From: Streptosporangiaceae bacterium
Lineage (GTDB): Bacteria; Actinomycetota; Actinomycetes; Streptosporangiales; Streptosporangiaceae
Direction: 5' to 3'
DNA: 7,462 bases
NCBI GenBank assembly: GCA_030040815.1
Contig: JASHSZ010000665.1
Coordinates: 1 to 7,462, forward strand
Shown here piece by piece: positions 6,028 to 7,462 of this stretch (position 1 is the stretch's first letter; the number at the start of each line of letters is the position of its first letter). The notes beneath the pieces are model-generated. The model did no database searches. It had not been told where the DNA came from and was given only the letters and a program-made list of their open reading frames with translations. A program made the translations under genes and the position numbers.

Positions 6028-6939
6028 GTGGCAGCCGGACGGGTCGTCGTGGTCGGCTCGATCAACGTCGATCTTGTCCTGCGGCTGCCCCGGCTGCCGG
6101 CGCCCGGTGAGACTGTGCTCGGCGGTACCCTCACTCGCCAGCACGGCGGCAAGGGCGCGAACCAAGCCGCCGCCGCGGCCCGGGTTGGCGCGCACGCGTA
6201 CCTGGTCGGGGCCGTCGGCTCAGCTGACGGGCAGGACAGCGTCGACGAACTCGCGGCGTCGGGCGTCGACGTGAGCTGGGTCCGGCGGTCCGGTGAGCCG
6301 ACCGGCGTCGCGGTCGTGCAGGTCGCCGACGACACCGGCGAGAACCAGATCGCCGTCGCGTCAGGGGCTAACGCGATGGTGTCGGCGGACGACGTCGACA
6401 CCGCGCTCAGAGCCCTTGAACTCGGCCGCGCTGACGTCGTCGTGCTGTCCTGCGAGCTGCCCGGCACCCCGCTGCGGCTGGCCGCCGACCTCGCGCGGAT
6501 TACCGGAGCGCGGCTCGTGGTCAACCCGGCGCCGGCCGGTCCGCACTGCCTCGATCTGCTGACCGGCGCGGTCGCGACGCCGAACGAGCACGAGCTGGCC
6601 GTGCTGGCCGCGGTGGCCGATCGGTCGGCCGCTGAGGCCGCGCTGGCGCTGTCAGACCGCACCGGTGGACCGGTCGTTGTCACACTCGGCGCGCGTGGCG
6701 CGCTGCTGGCCGACTCGGGTTTTCTCGAGCACGTCCGCGCGCCAGAGGTCATGGTGCGCGACACCACCGGAGCGGGCGACACTCTGACGGGCGTGCTGGC
6801 GGCCGGCCTGGCGCACGGCTACGAACTGCCCGCAGCGGTGCGGCGCGCAGTCGTCGCGGCCGCACTGGCGGTCACGCGGGAGGGCGCGCGCGCCGGGATG
6901 CCAACTGCCGCCGAGATCGACCGGCTGCTCGCCCACTGA
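6028..6939 (+). CDS. rbsK: Ribokinase (PfkB family sugar kinase)
   Basis: Phosphorylates D-ribose to ribose 5-phosphate with ATP in the cytoplasm, feeding the pentose phosphate pool. The 303 residues are typical of RbsK. Visible motifs are the sugar-binding GSINVDLV (10-17, D15), PfkB signature 1 GGKGANQA (40-47), NPAPAG (166-171), PNEHEL (185-190) and signature 2 DTTGAGDT with D251 as catalytic base and the GAGD anion hole. These favour ribokinase over other PfkB kinases, but a related sugar is not excluded. GTG 6028 is preferred because AGGGTGA (6016-6022) lies 5 nt upstream. A GTG at 6019 would add three residues but its binding site would be adjacent. It follows the cell-wall hydrolase by 18 nt, so co-transcription is likely. 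No ribose transporter or LacI-type regulator is in the window. Confidence 0.93.
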   Translation: MAAGRVVVVGSINVDLVLRLPRLPAPGETVLGGTLTRQHGGKGANQAAAAARVGAHAYLVGAVGSADGQDSVDELAASGVDVSWVRRSGEPTGVAVVQVADDTGENQIAVASGANAMVSADDVDTALRALELGRADVVVLSCELPGTPLRLAADLARITGARLVVNPAPAGPHCLDLLTGAVATPNEHELAVLAAVADRSAAEAALALSDRTGGPVVVTLGARGALLADSGFLEHVRAPEVMVRDTTGAGDTLTGVLAAGLAHGYELPAAVRRAVVAAALAVTREGARAGMPTAAEIDRLLAH

Positions 6940-6943
6940 GGAC

Positions 6944-6961
6944 TTGCGTCGCTGCGAGCAA
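6944..6961 (+). terminator. Possible hairpin terminator after ribokinase
   Basis: TTGC-g-TCGCTGCGA-GCAA folds as a 7-bp stem with one bulged G and a 3-nt loop, 4 nt after the ribokinase stop. There is no T-run, which many actinobacterial terminators also lack, so this is tentative. Confidence 0.25.
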
Positions 6962-7055
6962 CCCTGGCTTGGCCATCTGTATCCAATAAAGCCGTTCCAC
7001 GCACATTCTTGCGCGGTAGCTTGAGCCAGCGCCTGGAGAAGGGAAGGGGCTACCG

Positions 7056-7462
7056 ATGACCGCTTCGCCGTCAGTCCTGCTCGCCGGGAGCGAACGCCCG
7101 CCGCTCCCGGACGCGCAGCCGGCGGGCCCGGTCGATCCAGCGGAACAGATCGAGGTGACCCTGATTACCCGGCGCGCTGCAAGCTTGCCGAGGGACGCTG
7201 CGGAGGTGCCCATCCGGCAGTCGCGAGCCGAACTCCGGCGACGCTACGGGTCCGATCCGGCCGATCATCAGCTCGTCGCCGAGGTTCTCGCCAGAGTGGA
7301 GCCGGCGATTCAGGTCATCAGGCGCGACCCGGCGAGCCGGCGGCTGACCGTGGCCGGTCCCGCCAGGGAGCTTGCCTCGGTCTTTGGCACCGAGCTGACG
7401 CTGGTCAGCAGCACAGGTCCGACCGGGCAGCCGGTCACCCACCGGTACCGAACCGGTGGCTT
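7056..7462 (+). CDS. S53 family serine peptidase (sedolisin/kumamolisin type), propeptide part; runs off right edge
   Basis: 135 residues are visible, all within the Pro-kumamolisin activation domain. This propeptide folds the enzyme and keeps it inactive until acid-triggered self-cleavage. Matching features are LLAGSERPPLPDAQPAGPVD, then IEVTLITRR (first strand), the helix around SRAELRRRYGSDPADHQLV, and RLTVAGPARELASVFGTEL, which parallel the kumamolisin precursor in order and spacing. The Glu-Asp-Ser catalytic residues would lie beyond the edge and cannot be checked. No classic signal peptide is present at the N-terminus, as in kumamolisin itself, so the export route is unclear. ATG 7056 has AGGGG (7045-7049) 6 nt upstream. 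It is separated from ribokinase by 116 nt, where I see no clear promoter, and is probably its own transcription unit. Confidence 0.85.
   Translation, partial: MTASPSVLLAGSERPPLPDAQPAGPVDPAEQIEVTLITRRAASLPRDAAEVPIRQSRAELRRRYGSDPADHQLVAEVLARVEPAIQVIRRDPASRRLTVAGPARELASVFGTELTLVSSTGPTGQPVTHRYRTGG

Noticed and set aside
5901..6782. Minus-strand 293-aa Ser/Thr-rich ORF
   Set aside because: It is the shadow of ribokinase; composition is typical of antisense frames in GC-rich genes.
7439..7459. 8-bp inverted repeat CCACCGGT/ACCGGTGG at the right edge
   Set aside because: It lies inside the sedolisin coding sequence and is explained by the codons there; chance is likely in GC-rich DNA.

Overview
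The window is GC-rich DNA with strong G/C bias at third codon positions, Shine-Dalgarno-led genes and 4-bp ATGA gene overlaps. The proteins read as actinomycete: an actinobacterial-type ProRS, an Lrp regulator overlapping a class III aminotransferase, a Cys-bridged lysozyme-like secreted protein and a sedolisin. A soil actinomycete chromosome is the best guess; I cannot name a genus. No tRNA, rRNA, CRISPR array, insertion sequence or phage gene is visible.

Layout. (1) 1-555, minus strand: two translationally coupled small genes of unknown function. One encodes an 85-aa single-pass membrane protein. The other runs off the left edge and carries a fresh in-frame 84-bp tandem duplication. (2) 721-2445, plus: proS, prolyl-tRNA synthetase with its editing domain. 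(3) 2448-2675, minus: an unrecognised 75-aa protein with two copies of a W-x-E-L-x-S-Q-x-E-R-V-V motif, stopping 2 bp from the proS stop. (4) 2810-4782, minus: an Lrp/AsnC regulator followed by a class III PLP aminotransferase with an ATGA overlap. A 15-bp dyad upstream is a candidate Lrp operator. The aminotransferase has an unusual His-rich insertion beside its active-site loop. (5) 5012-5209, plus: a short two-helix membrane ORF that looks coding but lacks an ATG/GTG/TTG start. It either uses a rare start or is frameshifted. (6) 5210-5499: a gene-free leader with several inverted repeats, one of which covers the ribosome binding site of the next gene. (7) 5500-6939, plus: a secreted lysozyme/transglycosylase-like cell-wall protein and, 18 nt later, a ribokinase. 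(8) 7056 to the right edge, plus: the propeptide part of an S53 (sedolisin/kumamolisin-type) peptidase.

The genes do not form one obvious pathway. The clear functional unit is the regulator-aminotransferase pair, probably for catabolism of an amine or omega-amino acid. proS is housekeeping. The cell-wall hydrolase and ribokinase may share a transcript but have no known joint role. I do not see a complete new system. The best candidates for novelty are the coupled small genes at 1-555, the 75-aa repeat protein, the modified aminotransferase and the structured leader at 5316-5498.
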